Below are positions 30,960-43,045 of a DNA stretch of 64,000 bases, in pieces. Each line of letters begins with the position of its first letter. Position 1 is the first letter of the stretch. Both the position numbers and the translations under genes were made by a program. The DNA comes from Fulvimonas sp. R45. Its GTDB lineage: Bacteria > Pseudomonadota > Gammaproteobacteria > Xanthomonadales > Rhodanobacteraceae. A model generated the notes under the pieces. That model was not told the DNA's origin. It saw nothing but the letters and a program-made list of their open reading frames with translations, and did not search any database. The stretch lies in the NCBI RefSeq assembly GCF_030504985.1, contig NZ_JASERU010000007.1, positions 1 through 64,000 of the forward strand, read 5' to 3'.

Positions 30960-31385
30960 ATGGACCACACCATCCGCGTCGATATCGTCAGTGCCGAGGC
31001 CGAGATCTTCCACGGCGAGGCCTCGATGGTGATCGCCACTGGCGAAGTGGGCGAACTGGGCATCACGCCCCGCCACGCGCCGCTGATCACCCGCCTCAAG
31101 CCCGGCCACATCGACGTGGTGCAGGCCGGCGGCGAGCGCCAGCAGTTCTACGTCTCCGGCGGCATCCTCGAGGTGCAGCCGCAGGTGGTCACCGTGCTGG
31201 CCGATACCGCCACGCGCGCGGCCGACCTGGACGAGGCCGCCGCCCAGCGCGCGAAGAAGGAAGCCGAGGACGCGCTGGCCAGCCGCACCGATGCCGAGGA
31301 CGTGGCCGAGGCCCAGGCCAAGCTGGCCCAGGCGCTGGCCCAGCTGCAGGCGCTGGAGCGGCTGCGCCGCAACCTCAAGCACTAG
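30960..31385 (+). CDS. atpC: F0F1 ATP synthase subunit epsilon
   Basis: 141 residues. N-terminal beta-sandwich ([39 protein letters not shown]) and a C-terminal pair of alanine-rich helices ([20 protein letters not shown]) that can inhibit hydrolysis. Last gene of the operon, with a hairpin terminator after it. Confidence 0.96.
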   Translation: MDHTIRVDIVSAEAEIFHGEASMVIATGEVGELGITPRHAPLITRLKPGHIDVVQAGGERQQFYVSGGILEVQPQVVTVLADTATRAADLDEAAAQRAKKEAEDALASRTDAEDVAEAQAKLAQALAQLQALERLRRNLKH

Positions 31386-31411
31386 GCGCGGCGCAGGCCG
31401 CACCCGCGAAG

Positions 31412-31434
31412 CGCCGGCGCCATGCCGGCGTTTT
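31412..31434 (+). terminator. probable terminator of the atp operon
   Basis: Stem CGCCGGC / GCCGGCG with loop GCCAT, followed by TTTT. The T tract is short, so termination may be partial. Confidence 0.65.
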
Positions 31435-31457
31435 CGTATCCGGCCGGCGGATATTGA

Positions 31458-31471
31458 ATTACAACTGTAAT
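31458..31471 (+). promoter_or_regulatory. BlaI/CopY-like operator palindrome
   Basis: ATTACA-AC-TGTAAT, a perfect 6-2-6 palindrome containing TACA-N2-TGTA, the core recognised by BlaI/MecI/CopY-family repressors. It lies 37-50 bases before the start of the TonB-C lipoprotein gene, where it could overlap the promoter. Confidence 0.5.
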
Positions 31472-31507
31472 CCAATTAACCTCCGTGGTACCCCGTGGAG
31501 GCATCCG

Positions 31508-32038
31508 ATGCATCGACACGCACGCGCGACGACGGCACTCACGTTCGGCCTGCTGCTGGCCGCCTGCGCCCGCCAGCAGGTCGTCCAGCCATCAGCGGCG
31601 CACCAGGGCGAAGCCTCGTACCGCGCGCTGGATGACACGCAGATGGCGCACTACCAGCTGGCGCTGGGCTCCACCTCCAGCGGCGCCGCGCCGATCGAGC
31701 ATCCGGCGCCGGCCTACCCGTCCGCGCTGCTGGCCCGCTGCCCGCCGCCGGTGAGCCTGCGGGCGCTGCTGATCGTGGGCACCGGCGGCAAGGTGGACGA
31801 GGTGCGCGTCCAGCCGGCGCCCGGCGTGGCCGGGGCCTTCGCCGACGCTGTGCGCGCCGCGGCCTTGCAGTGGCGCTTCGAGCCGCTGCAGATCAGCCGC
31901 TGGGCCGCCGACGCGAACGGCGGAACGCACGCGGTGGAGACGGTGGCCAAGCCGTTCAGCCTGCCCTACGAATTCCATTTCGCCTGCCACGACGGCAAGC
32001 CGCAGACCGGCAGCAGCGCCGACCTGCCCGGACCGTAA
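31508..32038 (+). CDS. lipoprotein with TonB C-terminal-like domain
   Basis: 176 residues. Lipoprotein signal with lipobox LLAAC (Cys about residue 19). After a short linker, a TonB_C-like domain follows: [39 protein letters not shown], then [11 protein letters not shown]. Free-standing TonB-C domains in xanthomonads are often fused to, or controlled with, BlaR1-type sensors; no sensor is nearby. Function is unknown; it may bind an outer-membrane partner. GGAGG lies six bases before the ATG. Confidence 0.75.
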   Translation: MHRHARATTALTFGLLLAACARQQVVQPSAAHQGEASYRALDDTQMAHYQLALGSTSSGAAPIEHPAPAYPSALLARCPPPVSLRALLIVGTGGKVDEVRVQPAPGVAGAFADAVRAAALQWRFEPLQISRWAADANGGTHAVETVAKPFSLPYEFHFACHDGKPQTGSSADLPGP

Positions 32039-32123
32039 ACGCCGCGGGGCGGCGGCGGGCTCCGCAACGGACGGGCCTGTTATCCTCGGCGGCCGCACCG
32101 TTCCATCGCCGAGGCAGGAGTCC

Positions 32124-33500
32124 ATGGAAAACACCCCGCTGCACGTCATCGTCCTGGCCGCCGGCGAAGGCAAGCGGATGCGCTCGAAGAAACCCAAAGT
32201 GCTGATGCCGCTGGCCGGTCGGCCGCTGCTGGCGCACGTGCTGGAGGCGGCGCGCGCGCTGCGCCCGGCGGCGATCCACGTGGTCCATGGCCATGGCGGC
32301 GAACAGGTGCTGGCCGCGTTCGACGGCCAGGCCGACCTGCGTTGGGTGCTGCAGGCCGAGCGGCTGGGCACCGGCCACGCGGTGGCGCAGGTAGTGCCCG
32401 GCGTGCCCGACGACGCCCGCGTGCTGGTGCTGTACGGCGACGTGCCGCTGATCCGCCCCGACACGCTGCGACGCCTGGCGCAGTCGCCCGGCGCGCTGGC
32501 CCTGCTGGCCATCCGCGTGGCCGATCCGCACGGCTACGGCCGCGTGTTGCTCGATGACGCGGGCCGCGTGCGTGCGGTGGTGGAAGAGAAGGACGCCGAC
32601 GACGCGCAGCGCGCGGTGGACCTGGTCAACACCGGCATCGTGGCCGCCGGGGCCGCGGCGCTGAAGCGCTGGGTGGCCGGGCTGGGCCGCGACAACGCGC
32701 AGGGCGAGTACTACCTCACCGACGTGTTCGGCATGGCCGCCGCCGAAGGACAGCCGGCGGCCTGCGTGGAAGGCGACGATCCGGACGAGGCCGCCGGCGC
32801 CAACAACCCGTTGCAGCTGGCCGAACTGGAGGCCTGCCATCGCCAGCGCGCCGCACGCGCGCTGCTGCAGGCCGGCGTGCGCATGGCCGACCCGGCGCGG
32901 GTGGACGTGCGCGGCGCGGTCGAGGCCGGCTGCGACGTCGAGCTGGACGTGGACGTGATCCTGGAAGGCACGGTGAAGCTGGGCGAGGATGTCGCCATCG
33001 GCCCGTTCGTGCGCCTGAAGGACGTGGACCTCGCCGCCGGCACGCGCGTGCTCGGCCACTGCGAGCTGGAAGGCGTGGTCACCCGCGGCCCCTGCATGAT
33101 CGGCCCGTTCGCGCGCCTGCGCCCGGGCACCGAGCTGGCCGCGGGCGTGCACGTGGGCAACTTCGTGGAAACCAAGAAGGCCCGCCTCGGCGAGGGCAGC
33201 AAGGCCAACCACCTCAGCTACCTGGGCGACGCCGAGATCGGCGGCGGCGTCAACGTGGGCGCCGGCACCATCACCTGCAACTACGACGGCGTGAACAAGT
33301 TCGTCACCCGCATCGGGGACGGCGCCTTCATCGGCTCCAACAGCGCGCTGGTGGCGCCGGTGACGATCGGGGCCCGGGCCACCATCGGCGCCGGCTCGGT
33401 GATCACCAGGGACGCCCCGGCGGACGAACTCACCGTGGCGCGCGGCCGCCAGCTCACCCTGCCGGGCTGGCAGCGGCCGAAGAAGCTGCCGAAGCCGTAG
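32124..33500 (+). CDS. glmU: bifunctional UDP-GlcNAc pyrophosphorylase / GlcN-1-P acetyltransferase
   Basis: Last two steps to UDP-GlcNAc for peptidoglycan and LPS. 458 residues. N-terminal uridyltransferase motif [26 protein letters not shown], and VLYGDVPLI. The C-terminal left-handed beta-helix (hexapeptide repeats) carries [20 protein letters not shown], and [11 protein letters not shown] with the catalytic His upstream. Located after the atp operon, as in many Gammaproteobacteria. Confidence 0.96.
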   Translation: MENTPLHVIVLAAGEGKRMRSKKPKVLMPLAGRPLLAHVLEAARALRPAAIHVVHGHGGEQVLAAFDGQADLRWVLQAERLGTGHAVAQVVPGVPDDARVLVLYGDVPLIRPDTLRRLAQSPGALALLAIRVADPHGYGRVLLDDAGRVRAVVEEKDADDAQRAVDLVNTGIVAAGAAALKRWVAGLGRDNAQGEYYLTDVFGMAAAEGQPAACVEGDDPDEAAGANNPLQLAELEACHRQRAARALLQAGVRMADPARVDVRGAVEAGCDVELDVDVILEGTVKLGEDVAIGPFVRLKDVDLAAGTRVLGHCELEGVVTRGPCMIGPFARLRPGTELAAGVHVGNFVETKKARLGEGSKANHLSYLGDAEIGGGVNVGAGTITCNYDGVNKFVTRIGDGAFIGSNSALVAPVTIGARATIGAGSVITRDAPADELTVARGRQLTLPGWQRPKKLPKP

Positions 33501-33512
33501 TCACGCCATGCC

Positions 33513-34508
33513 TCAGGCGTAGCGCCAGCCGTCCAGTTCCACCAGCAGTTCGCGACGACAGACGTCGCCCTGCAGCAGCAGCACCGGCACGCCGGGCAGG
33601 CGCTGCTGCAGGAGGTCACGCACGCGCGTCGCGTCGGCGGCGTGGCGAACGTAGGCCTTCAGCGGCGAATGCGTGTCGAAGCCGGCCGGCATGTCGGCGT
33701 TGGCCAGCAGCGCCTCCAGATTGGCCAGGGTCTCGCCGAACTGGGCGTCCAGGTCGCCTTCGTGGGCCGAGGCGTGGCCCACCACCGCGGCGGTGCCGGA
33801 GATCGCCAGCACGTCCTGCGCCGGCAGCGTCATCGCGCGGGCGAAGCCGGGCGAGGTGCGGCCGTACTGGCGCGGGTAGCGCCAGGCGCTGACCTGGCGC
33901 GGGTTCTCCACCCGCGTGCCGGCCTGCGCGCAGGCCAGCAGGTAGACCTGCAGCAGGTGCGGGTCGCCGTGGTGGCCGATCGCGGTGGCGGCGGGATAGC
34001 CGTCGGCGAAGCAGTCGCCCTGGCCCGCGGCGCGGCCGTCGCAGAACTGCTTGTAGCGTTCCTGGTCGCCATCGCCCTGGTTGATCGCGCCGATATAGTT
34101 CCAGATGCGCAACGCCCGGCGCTCGGGGCGCGCGGCGAGGAAGTCGCGCAGACGAGCGTAGGCATGGCGGGCACCGCCGGCGGGGCCGCCGTGCTCGCGC
34201 TCGTCGACTTCCAGCGCCACGAACAGCCAGCCGCCGCCGGCGGACCAGCGCAGCGCCCCGTCGCGGCCGTGCGCGACGTCGCCGTCCACCTGCCACAGCT
34301 CCAGCGGCGCGGGAGCGTCGAACGGTTCCAGCGCCACGCGCAGCCAGCGCGGGTCGGCGCATGCCGGCGCACCGGCGCCGAAGCCGAACGCCGCCAGGGC
34401 GCCGGGTTCGGCCAGCGCGGTGGCGACGTCGTCGTTCGTGCGGTAGGAAACGCGCGGGGCGCGGGGCAGGCCGGGAACGGACTGCGGCTCTTCACACAGC
34501 TGGACCAT
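33513..34508 (-). CDS. xanB2: XanB2-like chorismatase (hydroxybenzoate synthase)
   Basis: 331 residues of the FkbO/Hyg5/XanB2 chorismatase family, which converts chorismate to 3- and 4-hydroxybenzoate. 3-HBA primes xanthomonadin-type aryl polyenes and 4-HBA feeds ubiquinone. Family features: RALRIWNYIGAINQGDGDQE-RYKQFCDGR, RQVSAWRYPRQYGRTSPGFA, and an endoribonuclease-L-PSP-like C-terminus (ISGTAAVVGHASAHEGDLDA-Q). ATG 34508 is chosen; an in-frame TTG at 34517 is an alternative. Divergent from the ACP gene with 91 bases between. Confidence 0.85.
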   Translation of the reverse strand: MVQLCEEPQSVPGLPRAPRVSYRTNDDVATALAEPGALAAFGFGAGAPACADPRWLRVALEPFDAPAPLELWQVDGDVAHGRDGALRWSAGGGWLFVALEVDEREHGGPAGGARHAYARLRDFLAARPERRALRIWNYIGAINQGDGDQERYKQFCDGRAAGQGDCFADGYPAATAIGHHGDPHLLQVYLLACAQAGTRVENPRQVSAWRYPRQYGRTSPGFARAMTLPAQDVLAISGTAAVVGHASAHEGDLDAQFGETLANLEALLANADMPAGFDTHSPLKAYVRHAADATRVRDLLQQRLPGVPVLLLQGDVCRRELLVELDGWRYA

Positions 34509-34599
34509 TGCGTGCAACCGGGAACCACAAGACCTCTATGTTACACTCCGCGGCCGTTCCCGACGGGGCGTTGCATGGACCCGGAGCATCGAGACGCGC

Positions 34600-34869
34600 A
34601 TGGCCGAGCAGACCGCCGAGCAGCACGAACTGGCCGCCCTGATCGTGGCCAGCCTCAACCTGGAGGACGTCGACCCGGCGAAGATCGATCCGGATGCGCC
34701 GCTGTTCGGCGGCGAGCTGGGGCTGGACTCGATCGACGCGCTGGAGATCGCGCTGGCGGTCTCGAAGCATTATGGCTTCGCGCTGCGTTCCGACAGCCCG
34801 GACAACCAGCGCGTGTTCGCCAGCCTGCGCAGCCTGTGCGACCACATCGGGCAGCAGCGCGCCGCTTGA
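34600..34869 (+). CDS. acyl carrier protein (aryl-polyene type)
   Basis: 89 residues with phosphopantetheine site S44 in GLDSIDALEI. Carries the growing chain for the adjacent ketosynthases. Sequence and context match the XanC-type ACP of xanthomonadin clusters rather than housekeeping AcpP, which has DSLDTVE. A TATGTTACACT promoter-like element lies about 55 bases upstream. Confidence 0.87.
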   Translation: MAEQTAEQHELAALIVASLNLEDVDPAKIDPDAPLFGGELGLDSIDALEIALAVSKHYGFALRSDSPDNQRVFASLRSLCDHIGQQRAA

Positions 34870-34882
34870 GCGCGACGGCGGC

Positions 34883-34963
34883 ATGAGCGGCGCACCCCGG
34901 CACGCTCCAGCCGGCCGATCGCCGGCCATCCATCTTCTTTCCGACGTGGACGCGCCGGCATGA
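34883..34963 (+). CDS. tiny coupled open frame, doubtful
   Basis: 26 codons, MSGAPRHAPAGRSPAIHLLS-DVDAPA, filling the gap between ACP and acyltransferase genes; its TGA overlaps the acyltransferase ATG. It may couple translation or be chance. No family recognised. Confidence 0.2.
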   Translation: MSGAPRHAPAGRSPAIHLLSDVDAPA

Positions 34964-35883
34964 GCGGCCACTGGCGGCAGCAGCCGGAGGGCGGCGGGCG
35001 TTTCGCGTTCTGGCTGATCCGCGTCATCGCGCTGCGTGGCGGGCGCCGCCTGGGCCGCCTGTGCCTGTATCCGGTGACGCTGTACTACATGCTGCGGCGG
35101 GGCGAGGAACGCCGCGCCTCGCGCCGGTACCTGCGGCGCGTGCTGGGCAAGCCGCCGACGTGGCCGCAGGTGTTCCGCAACCTGCACGCCTATGCCGCCA
35201 CCTCGCTGGACCGGATCTTCCTGCTCGCGCACGGCGAGCGGGGCTTCGACATCGAGGTGGAAGGCCTGGCCGCGTTGGAGGCGGCCATCGACCAGGGTCG
35301 TGGCGTGCTGCTGGTGGGGTCGCACCAGGGCAGCTTCGAGGCGTTGCGCGCGCTCAGCGCGCGCCGGCCGGATGTGCCGCTGCGCGTGCTGCTGGACAAG
35401 CAGAAGACGCCGACGATGACCGCGATGCTGGAGGCGCTGGCGCCCGACGTCGGCGCCGGCGTGATCGACACCGCCCGGGGCGGTGCGGCGGTCACCCTGG
35501 CCGTCGGCGAGGCCTGCCGCGCCGGCGCCATGGTGGCGCTGCTGGCCGACCGCGCCCGCGAGCACGAGGCCCTGCACATGGCGGATTTCCTGGGCCGGCC
35601 GGCGCCCTTCCCGGCCGGGCCGTGGCTTCTGGCCGCCGCGCTGCGCGTGCCGGTGCTGCTGTGCTTCGGGCTTTACCTGGGCGGGAACCGCTACCGGCTG
35701 GTGTTCGAGCCGTTCGCGGCCTGGATCGAACTGCCGCGCCGGGCGCGCGGCGCCGCGCTGGACGCGCTGGTCGCCCGCTACGCCGCGCGGCTGGAGCACT
35801 ATGCGCGCGCCTATCCGTACAACTGGTTCAACTTCCACGACTTCTGGCGCGTGCCGGACGAGGGCGGCGGCGCCCCGGGCTGA
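34960..35883 (+). CDS. LpxL/HtrB-type acyltransferase (XanD-like)
   Basis: 307 residues, lysophospholipid/lipid A acyltransferase fold. The catalytic H-X4-E is in VGSHQGSFEAL, followed by LLDKQKTPTM and ALLADRARE. N-terminal amphipathic/membrane segment (LGRLCLYPVTLYYML). In aryl-polyene clusters such an enzyme transfers the polyene or fatty acid to a lipid head group. Immediately followed by a MITE-like repeat. Confidence 0.83.
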   Translation: MSGHWRQQPEGGGRFAFWLIRVIALRGGRRLGRLCLYPVTLYYMLRRGEERRASRRYLRRVLGKPPTWPQVFRNLHAYAATSLDRIFLLAHGERGFDIEVEGLAALEAAIDQGRGVLLVGSHQGSFEALRALSARRPDVPLRVLLDKQKTPTMTAMLEALAPDVGAGVIDTARGGAAVTLAVGEACRAGAMVALLADRAREHEALHMADFLGRPAPFPAGPWLLAAALRVPVLLCFGLYLGGNRYRLVFEPFAAWIELPRRARGAALDALVARYAARLEHYARAYPYNWFNFHDFWRVPDEGGGAPG

Positions 35884-35886
35884 ATG

Positions 35887-36122
35887 CTCAGAGCCTGTTC
35901 AAGATCTCCCCGTAGCTCGCGTTGCCTTGCCCTGGCCGCCAGGTCAAGCCGCGCGCTCCCACCTGGCGGCCAGGGCAAGGCAACCCGAAGGGCCGGGTCT
36001 GTTGGCCCGCATCCCCGCGTCATTGCTCAGTCATGGACGGGCGTCCACTCCTTCGCTCTTTCTTGACCTGCGCGCAAACAGCTCCCGGCGCGGGCCACGG
36101 GGAGATTTTGAACAGGTTCTCA
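35887..36122 (+). repeat. MITE-like element, copy 1 (intact)
   Basis: About 228-base body (35891-36118) with terminal inverted repeats AGAGCCTGTTCAAGATCTCC at the left and the complement (GGAGATTTTGAACAGGTTCT) at the right. Flanking direct repeats CTCA lie at 35887-35890 and 36119-36122. The inner left half is a long palindrome (GTTGCCTTGCCCTGGC ... GCCAGGGCAAGGCAAC). Its right CTCA contains the complement of the GT2 stop codon. No coding capacity for a transposase. Confidence 0.85.
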
Positions 36123-36877
36123 GAACGCCTGTGCGGCAGGCGCGTCGGACAGTTGCGGCGCGCCGCGCGAGCGGCGGTAGCTGGCCTGGACGTTGCCGTA
36201 GTGGATCACCCGGCCGATGGTGTAGGCGGTAATGCGGCTGACGTCGCGCACCGGGCGGAAATGGCTGAGCCGGAAGTCGCCGTGGTAGCGCGAGGCGATC
36301 GGCACCGAGACCACGCGCATGCCCAGCTCGCGCGAGGCGGCGATCAGCAGCGCGGCCTCGAACACGAAGCCTTCCGCGGGCAGATCCACCAGCGCCAGCG
36401 CCGCGCGCGGGTACCAGCGTTGGCCGCTCTGCGTGTCGGCCACCGGCTGGGCGCAGGCCCAGGAGATGCCCCAGTCGGCGAAGGCGTTGGCGAAACGGCG
36501 CGCCTTCGGCTGCTGCTCGCGATCGAGCAGGCGCGCACCGATCACCATGCGTCCCGGCCAACGCTGCGCCGCGGCCACGATGCGCGGCACGTCGGCGGCC
36601 AGGTGCTGGCCGTCGCCATCCATCGTCAGCACCGCCTCGAAGCCCTGGCGCAGCGCCTCGCGGAAACCGCTGCGCAACGCCTCGCCCTTGCCGCGCCGCC
36701 GGCCATGGCGCAGCAGCGTCACCGGCAGCCGGGCGACGATGTCCGGCGTGCCATCGTCGGAACCGTCGTCCACCACGATCACCGGGGCGCCCAGCGCCAG
36801 CACCGAGCGCAGCAGGCCGTCGATCGCGCCCGCCTCGTTGAGGCAGGGAATCAGCACGCACCAGCGCGGCAGGCCGT

Positions 36878-36881
<4 letters not shown>
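36120..36881 (-). CDS. family 2 glycosyltransferase (aryl-polyene cluster type)
   Basis: 253 residues, GT-A fold. WCVLIPCLNEAGAIDGLLRS, VIVVDDGSDDGTPDIVARL, and DXD-like TMDGDGQHL are present; RRGKGEALRSGF and ADTQSGQRWYPRAAL follow. No membrane helices at the C-terminus. Related GT2 enzymes decorate the xanthomonadin/aryl-polyene lipid. The start overlaps the stop of the chain-length factor (ATGA), and the stop lies in the direct repeat of the MITE-like element. Confidence 0.85.
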
Positions 36882-39945
<3,064 letters not shown>

Positions 39946-39957
39946 CCGCGCGGCGCG

Positions 39958-40103
39958 AAGGCAACCCTTCGGGCCGGGTCTGTTGGCTCGCATCCCTGCG
40001 TCATCGCTCAGTCGTGGATGGACGTCCACGCCTTCGCTCTTCCTTGACCTGCGCGCAAACAGCTCCCGGCGCGGGCCACGGGGAGATCTTGAACAGGTTC
40101 TTA
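39958..40103 (+). repeat. MITE-like element, copy 2 (left end missing)
   Basis: Matches the right ~140 bases of copy 1 (from AAGGCAACCC to GGAGATCTTGAACAGGTT) with a few differences. The left inverted repeat and inner palindrome arm are lost. The right flank is CTTA at 40100-40103, which contains the complement of the stop codon of the next gene. Confidence 0.8.
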
Positions 40104-40760
40104 CGGCGTGGCGCCGCTGAACTTCTCCGCCGTGGCGCCCTGCACCGGGCCGATCTGGGCGCTGTCGCTGACCTTCAGCACCACCGGGCGGCGGAATTCC
40201 AGCGTGCCCTGCACCACGGCGTGCGGGCCGATCACGATCACCGGCTTGCGCCCGTCGCCGTTGCCCCAGTGGAACCAGCCGCCGTTGTTCGGCTTGTCGA
40301 CCAGGATGCCGCCTTCCACGCGCGAGTTCGCGCCCACCGTGATGTTGCCGGCCACGGTGCCGATGCCGCCGGCCACGTGGGCGTCATCCAGCCGGATGGC
40401 GCCGTTGACGTTGGAGAGATGGCCGTCCACCTGGGCGCCCTGCGCCAGGGTGATGTCGCCATTGACCGCCTTGACCAGGCCGCCGACCTTGCCGCCGGCG
40501 GCGACCGTGATCGAACCGTTGACGGTATGCAGCTCGCCGGCCTCGGCCTGCGTACCCAGCGATACCGAGCCGTTCACGCTGCTGGCCAGTTCCACCACGG
40601 CGTGGTCGCCCACGTCCACGTCACCGTTGACGCTCTTGGCGGTGCCGGCGTGCTGGCCAGCCTCGACGCGCACGTCGCCGTTGACCTTGTGAAGGTCGTT
40701 GTCGGAGGCGACCGCGGCCAGCGGCAGCAGCAGGGCGAGGGAAAGCAGGATACGGCGCAT
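40101..40760 (-). CDS. exported protein with seven VNG-type repeats (beta-helix-like)
   Basis: 219 residues. Signal peptide RRILLSLALLLPLAAVAS. The mature part has seven repeats spaced about 17-20 residues: HKVNGDVRV, KSVNGDVDV, SSVNGSVSL, HTVNGSITV, KAVNGDITL, SNVNGAIRL, GTVAGNITV. Such a ladder suggests a right-handed beta-helix, akin to bactofilin or DUF4097 folds. Then GGWFHWGNGDGRKP and PVVLKVSDSAQIGPVQG. Function unknown; periplasmic or surface location inferred from the signal. Its stop lies in the MITE-like flank. Confidence 0.75.
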   Translation of the reverse strand: MRRILLSLALLLPLAAVASDNDLHKVNGDVRVEAGQHAGTAKSVNGDVDVGDHAVVELASSVNGSVSLGTQAEAGELHTVNGSITVAAGGKVGGLVKAVNGDITLAQGAQVDGHLSNVNGAIRLDDAHVAGGIGTVAGNITVGANSRVEGGILVDKPNNGGWFHWGNGDGRKPVIVIGPHAVVQGTLEFRRPVVLKVSDSAQIGPVQGATAEKFSGATP

Positions 40761-40907
40761 GACAAGGCTCCATTCGTGTAGGGAATCGGCTATAGGATGC
40801 ACCCGCGGGACGCCGGGTTTAGCGTGACCTTCGGCAGGGACGGATTTGACGCGCCGCCGGCCGCGGCCTCACCATTCCGGGCTTCACCCGCCAAGAATCC
40901 CGACGCC

Positions 40908-41651
40908 ATGCACAAGCTCGTCCTGATCCGCCACGGCCAGTCGCAGTGGAACCTCGACAACCGCTTCAGCGGCTGGGCCGACGTCGACCTCACCGCCCAG
41001 GGCATCGCCGAGGCGCGCGAGGCGGGCGAGCTGCTGAAGCGGGAGGGTTTCGAATTCGACGTGGCGCACACCTCGGTGCTCAGGCGCGCGGTGCGCACGC
41101 TGTGGGGCGTGCTCGACGCGATGGAGCAGATGTGGCTGCCGGTGCACACCGACTGGCGCCTCAACGAGCGCCACTACGGGGCACTCACCGGCCTCAACAA
41201 GGCCGAGACCGCGGCGAAGTACGGCGACGAGCAGGTCAAGATCTGGCGCCGCAGCTACGACATCCCGCCGCCGCCGCTCGAGCGCGGCGCGAACGAATCG
41301 GTGCACGACCCGCGCTACGCCGCGCTGGCGCCGGCGCAGATCCCCGACACCGAATGCCTCAAGGACACCGTGGCGCGCGTGCTGCCGTACTGGCACGAGG
41401 TGCTGGCGCCGGCGATCAGGGCCGGCCGGCGCGTGGTGGTGGCCGCGCACGGCAATTCGCTGCGCGCGCTGGTGAAGTACCTCGACAACATTTCCGACGC
41501 CGACATCGTGGAGCTCAACATCCCCAACGGCGTGCCGCTGGTGTACGAGTTCGACGACCAGCTGAAGCCGCTGCGCCGCTACTACCTGGGCGACGCCGAG
41601 GCGATCGCCGCCAAGACCGCCGCGGTGGCCAACCAGGGCAAGGCGAAGTAA
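40908..41651 (+). CDS. gpmA: 2,3-bisphosphoglycerate-dependent phosphoglycerate mutase
   Basis: Interconverts 2- and 3-phosphoglycerate. 247 residues. Phosphohistidine H9 in [28 protein letters not shown], and second histidine in [19 protein letters not shown]. Start 40908 (MHKLVL) by family; upstream in-frame codons are leader. A perfect 10-bp stem (41663-41686, loop AGGC) follows the stop without a clear T tract. Confidence 0.96.
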   Translation: MHKLVLIRHGQSQWNLDNRFSGWADVDLTAQGIAEAREAGELLKREGFEFDVAHTSVLRRAVRTLWGVLDAMEQMWLPVHTDWRLNERHYGALTGLNKAETAAKYGDEQVKIWRRSYDIPPPPLERGANESVHDPRYAALAPAQIPDTECLKDTVARVLPYWHEVLAPAIRAGRRVVVAAHGNSLRALVKYLDNISDADIVELNIPNGVPLVYEFDDQLKPLRRYYLGDAEAIAAKTAAVANQGKAK

Positions 41652-41763
41652 CGGCGCCCACGCGCGCATGACAGGCGTCATGCGCGTCGGCTGTGGAGTT
41701 TCAGTCGCGCGCCGCGCACGCCCGGGCTAGGCTGTGCGCAATCTCCCTGCCGGACGCCCGGAC

Positions 41764-42339
41764 ATGCCTTCCCATCTGATGAGCTACGCGATCATGGTGC
41801 CGCTGGTGGCCCTGATGGTCTGGCGCCGGGTCAGCCGCCAGTTCGGCCGCCAGCCGATCCGGCGCAAGCGGATGATCGCGCGCATCGCGATCTTCGCGGC
41901 GATCGGCTGCCTGCTGATGCTCGGCGGCCTGCACGACATCCGGCTGGCCGAGGGCGTGCTGGGCGGCGCGGTCGCCGGCGCGCCGCTCGGCCTGCTCGGC
42001 CTGCGCCTGACCCGCTTCGAGACCGATCCGGCGAAGGGTGATTGCTACCTGCCCAATCCCTGGATCGGCGCATTGCTCACCGCGCTGCTGCTGGGCCGGC
42101 TGGCCTGGCGTTTCCTGGTGCTGTGGCCGCAGATGCAGCAGGCGCAGGCGCTGGCCGCCGGCGCGCCGGCGGGCTCGATGGTGCCGATGGGCTACCAGTC
42201 CAGCCCGCTGACGATGCTGGTGATCGGCCTGCTGGTGGGCTACTACATCGCCTACTACAGCGGCCTGCTGGTGCACCATCGCCGTTTTCAGCGCGCAAGC
42301 GCGCTGAAAACAAAAGAAGAAGCCCCGGCCGTGCGGTAA
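41764..42339 (+). CDS. four-helix membrane protein, DUF1453/CcdC-like
   Basis: 191 residues with about four hydrophobic segments: SYAIMVPLVALMVWRRV, IAIFAAIGCLLMLGGL, WIGALLTALLLGRLAWRFLV, LTMLVIGLLVGYYIAYYSGL. A basic loop (RRVSRQFGRQPIRRKRM) follows the first. The pattern resembles the CcdC/DUF1453 family, of unknown function. The last 20 residues (FQRASALKTKEEAPAVR) are encoded by a perfect palindrome and look like an added tail. Confidence 0.6.
   Translation: MPSHLMSYAIMVPLVALMVWRRVSRQFGRQPIRRKRMIARIAIFAAIGCLLMLGGLHDIRLAEGVLGGAVAGAPLGLLGLRLTRFETDPAKGDCYLPNPWIGALLTALLLGRLAWRFLVLWPQMQQAQALAAGAPAGSMVPMGYQSSPLTMLVIGLLVGYYIAYYSGLLVHHRRFQRASALKTKEEAPAVR
42284..42311 (+). repeat. perfect 13-2-13 palindrome inside a gene end
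   Basis: GTTTTCAGCGCGC-AA-GCGCGCTGAAAAC within the last codons of the DUF1453-like gene, followed by AAAAG. On the minus strand the stem is followed by CGGCG rather than T, so it is not a simple terminator. Confidence 0.8.
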
Positions 42340-42390
42340 GGCTGCGTACACCGCTGCGCGTAAAAAAGCGGCCCCGCCCACCGCGTTCCC

Positions 42391-42529
42391 TCCTCTCCCC
42401 TCCGGGGAGAGGATTGAGGTGAGGGGCGGGTGCTCGCGGCAACGCCCCATCCAAAGCGTGCCCTGCACACAAAGTCCCGCGGGGTTGGTCCCTCACCCCG
42501 ACCTCTCCCCGGAGGGGAGAGGGAGGAAC
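42391..42529 (+). repeat. inverted pair of REP-like units
   Basis: One unit at about 42391-42427 (CTCCCC-TCC-GGGGAG then AGGTGAGGGG) and an oppositely oriented one at about 42490-42529 (CCCTCACCCCGACCTCTCCC). They lie between convergent gene ends and could form a BIME-like structure or a bidirectional transcription barrier. Confidence 0.75.
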
Positions 42530-42532
42530 AGC

Positions 42533-42883
<351 letters not shown>

Positions 42884-42947
42884 TCAACCGGCGCCGCGGG
42901 CGACGCCACCCATGCATTGTGCCTGCCGCACGACGTGCTGTCGCGTG

Positions 42948-42967
42948 ATGTAGGAGAATGCCTACAT
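42948..42967 (+). promoter_or_regulatory. palindrome between glnK and ubiK
   Basis: ATGTAGG-AGAATG-CCTACAT, a 7-6-7 inverted repeat nearly equidistant from the divergent glnK (77 bases) and ubiK (79 bases) starts. It could be a regulator site. The binding protein is unknown. Confidence 0.4.
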
Positions 42968-43045
42968 ATCCCAGTGGAGCCAGCCGATGGCGAGCGCGAA
43001 CCCCCGGTCCCTAAACTCTTCCATGACGAGTTCGAGGCGCCTTCC

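Noticed and set aside
35922-36066. Open frames within the MITE-like copies
   Set aside because: They lie inside inverted-repeat DNA, begin at different points in each copy and lack ribosome sites; repetition explains their similarity.
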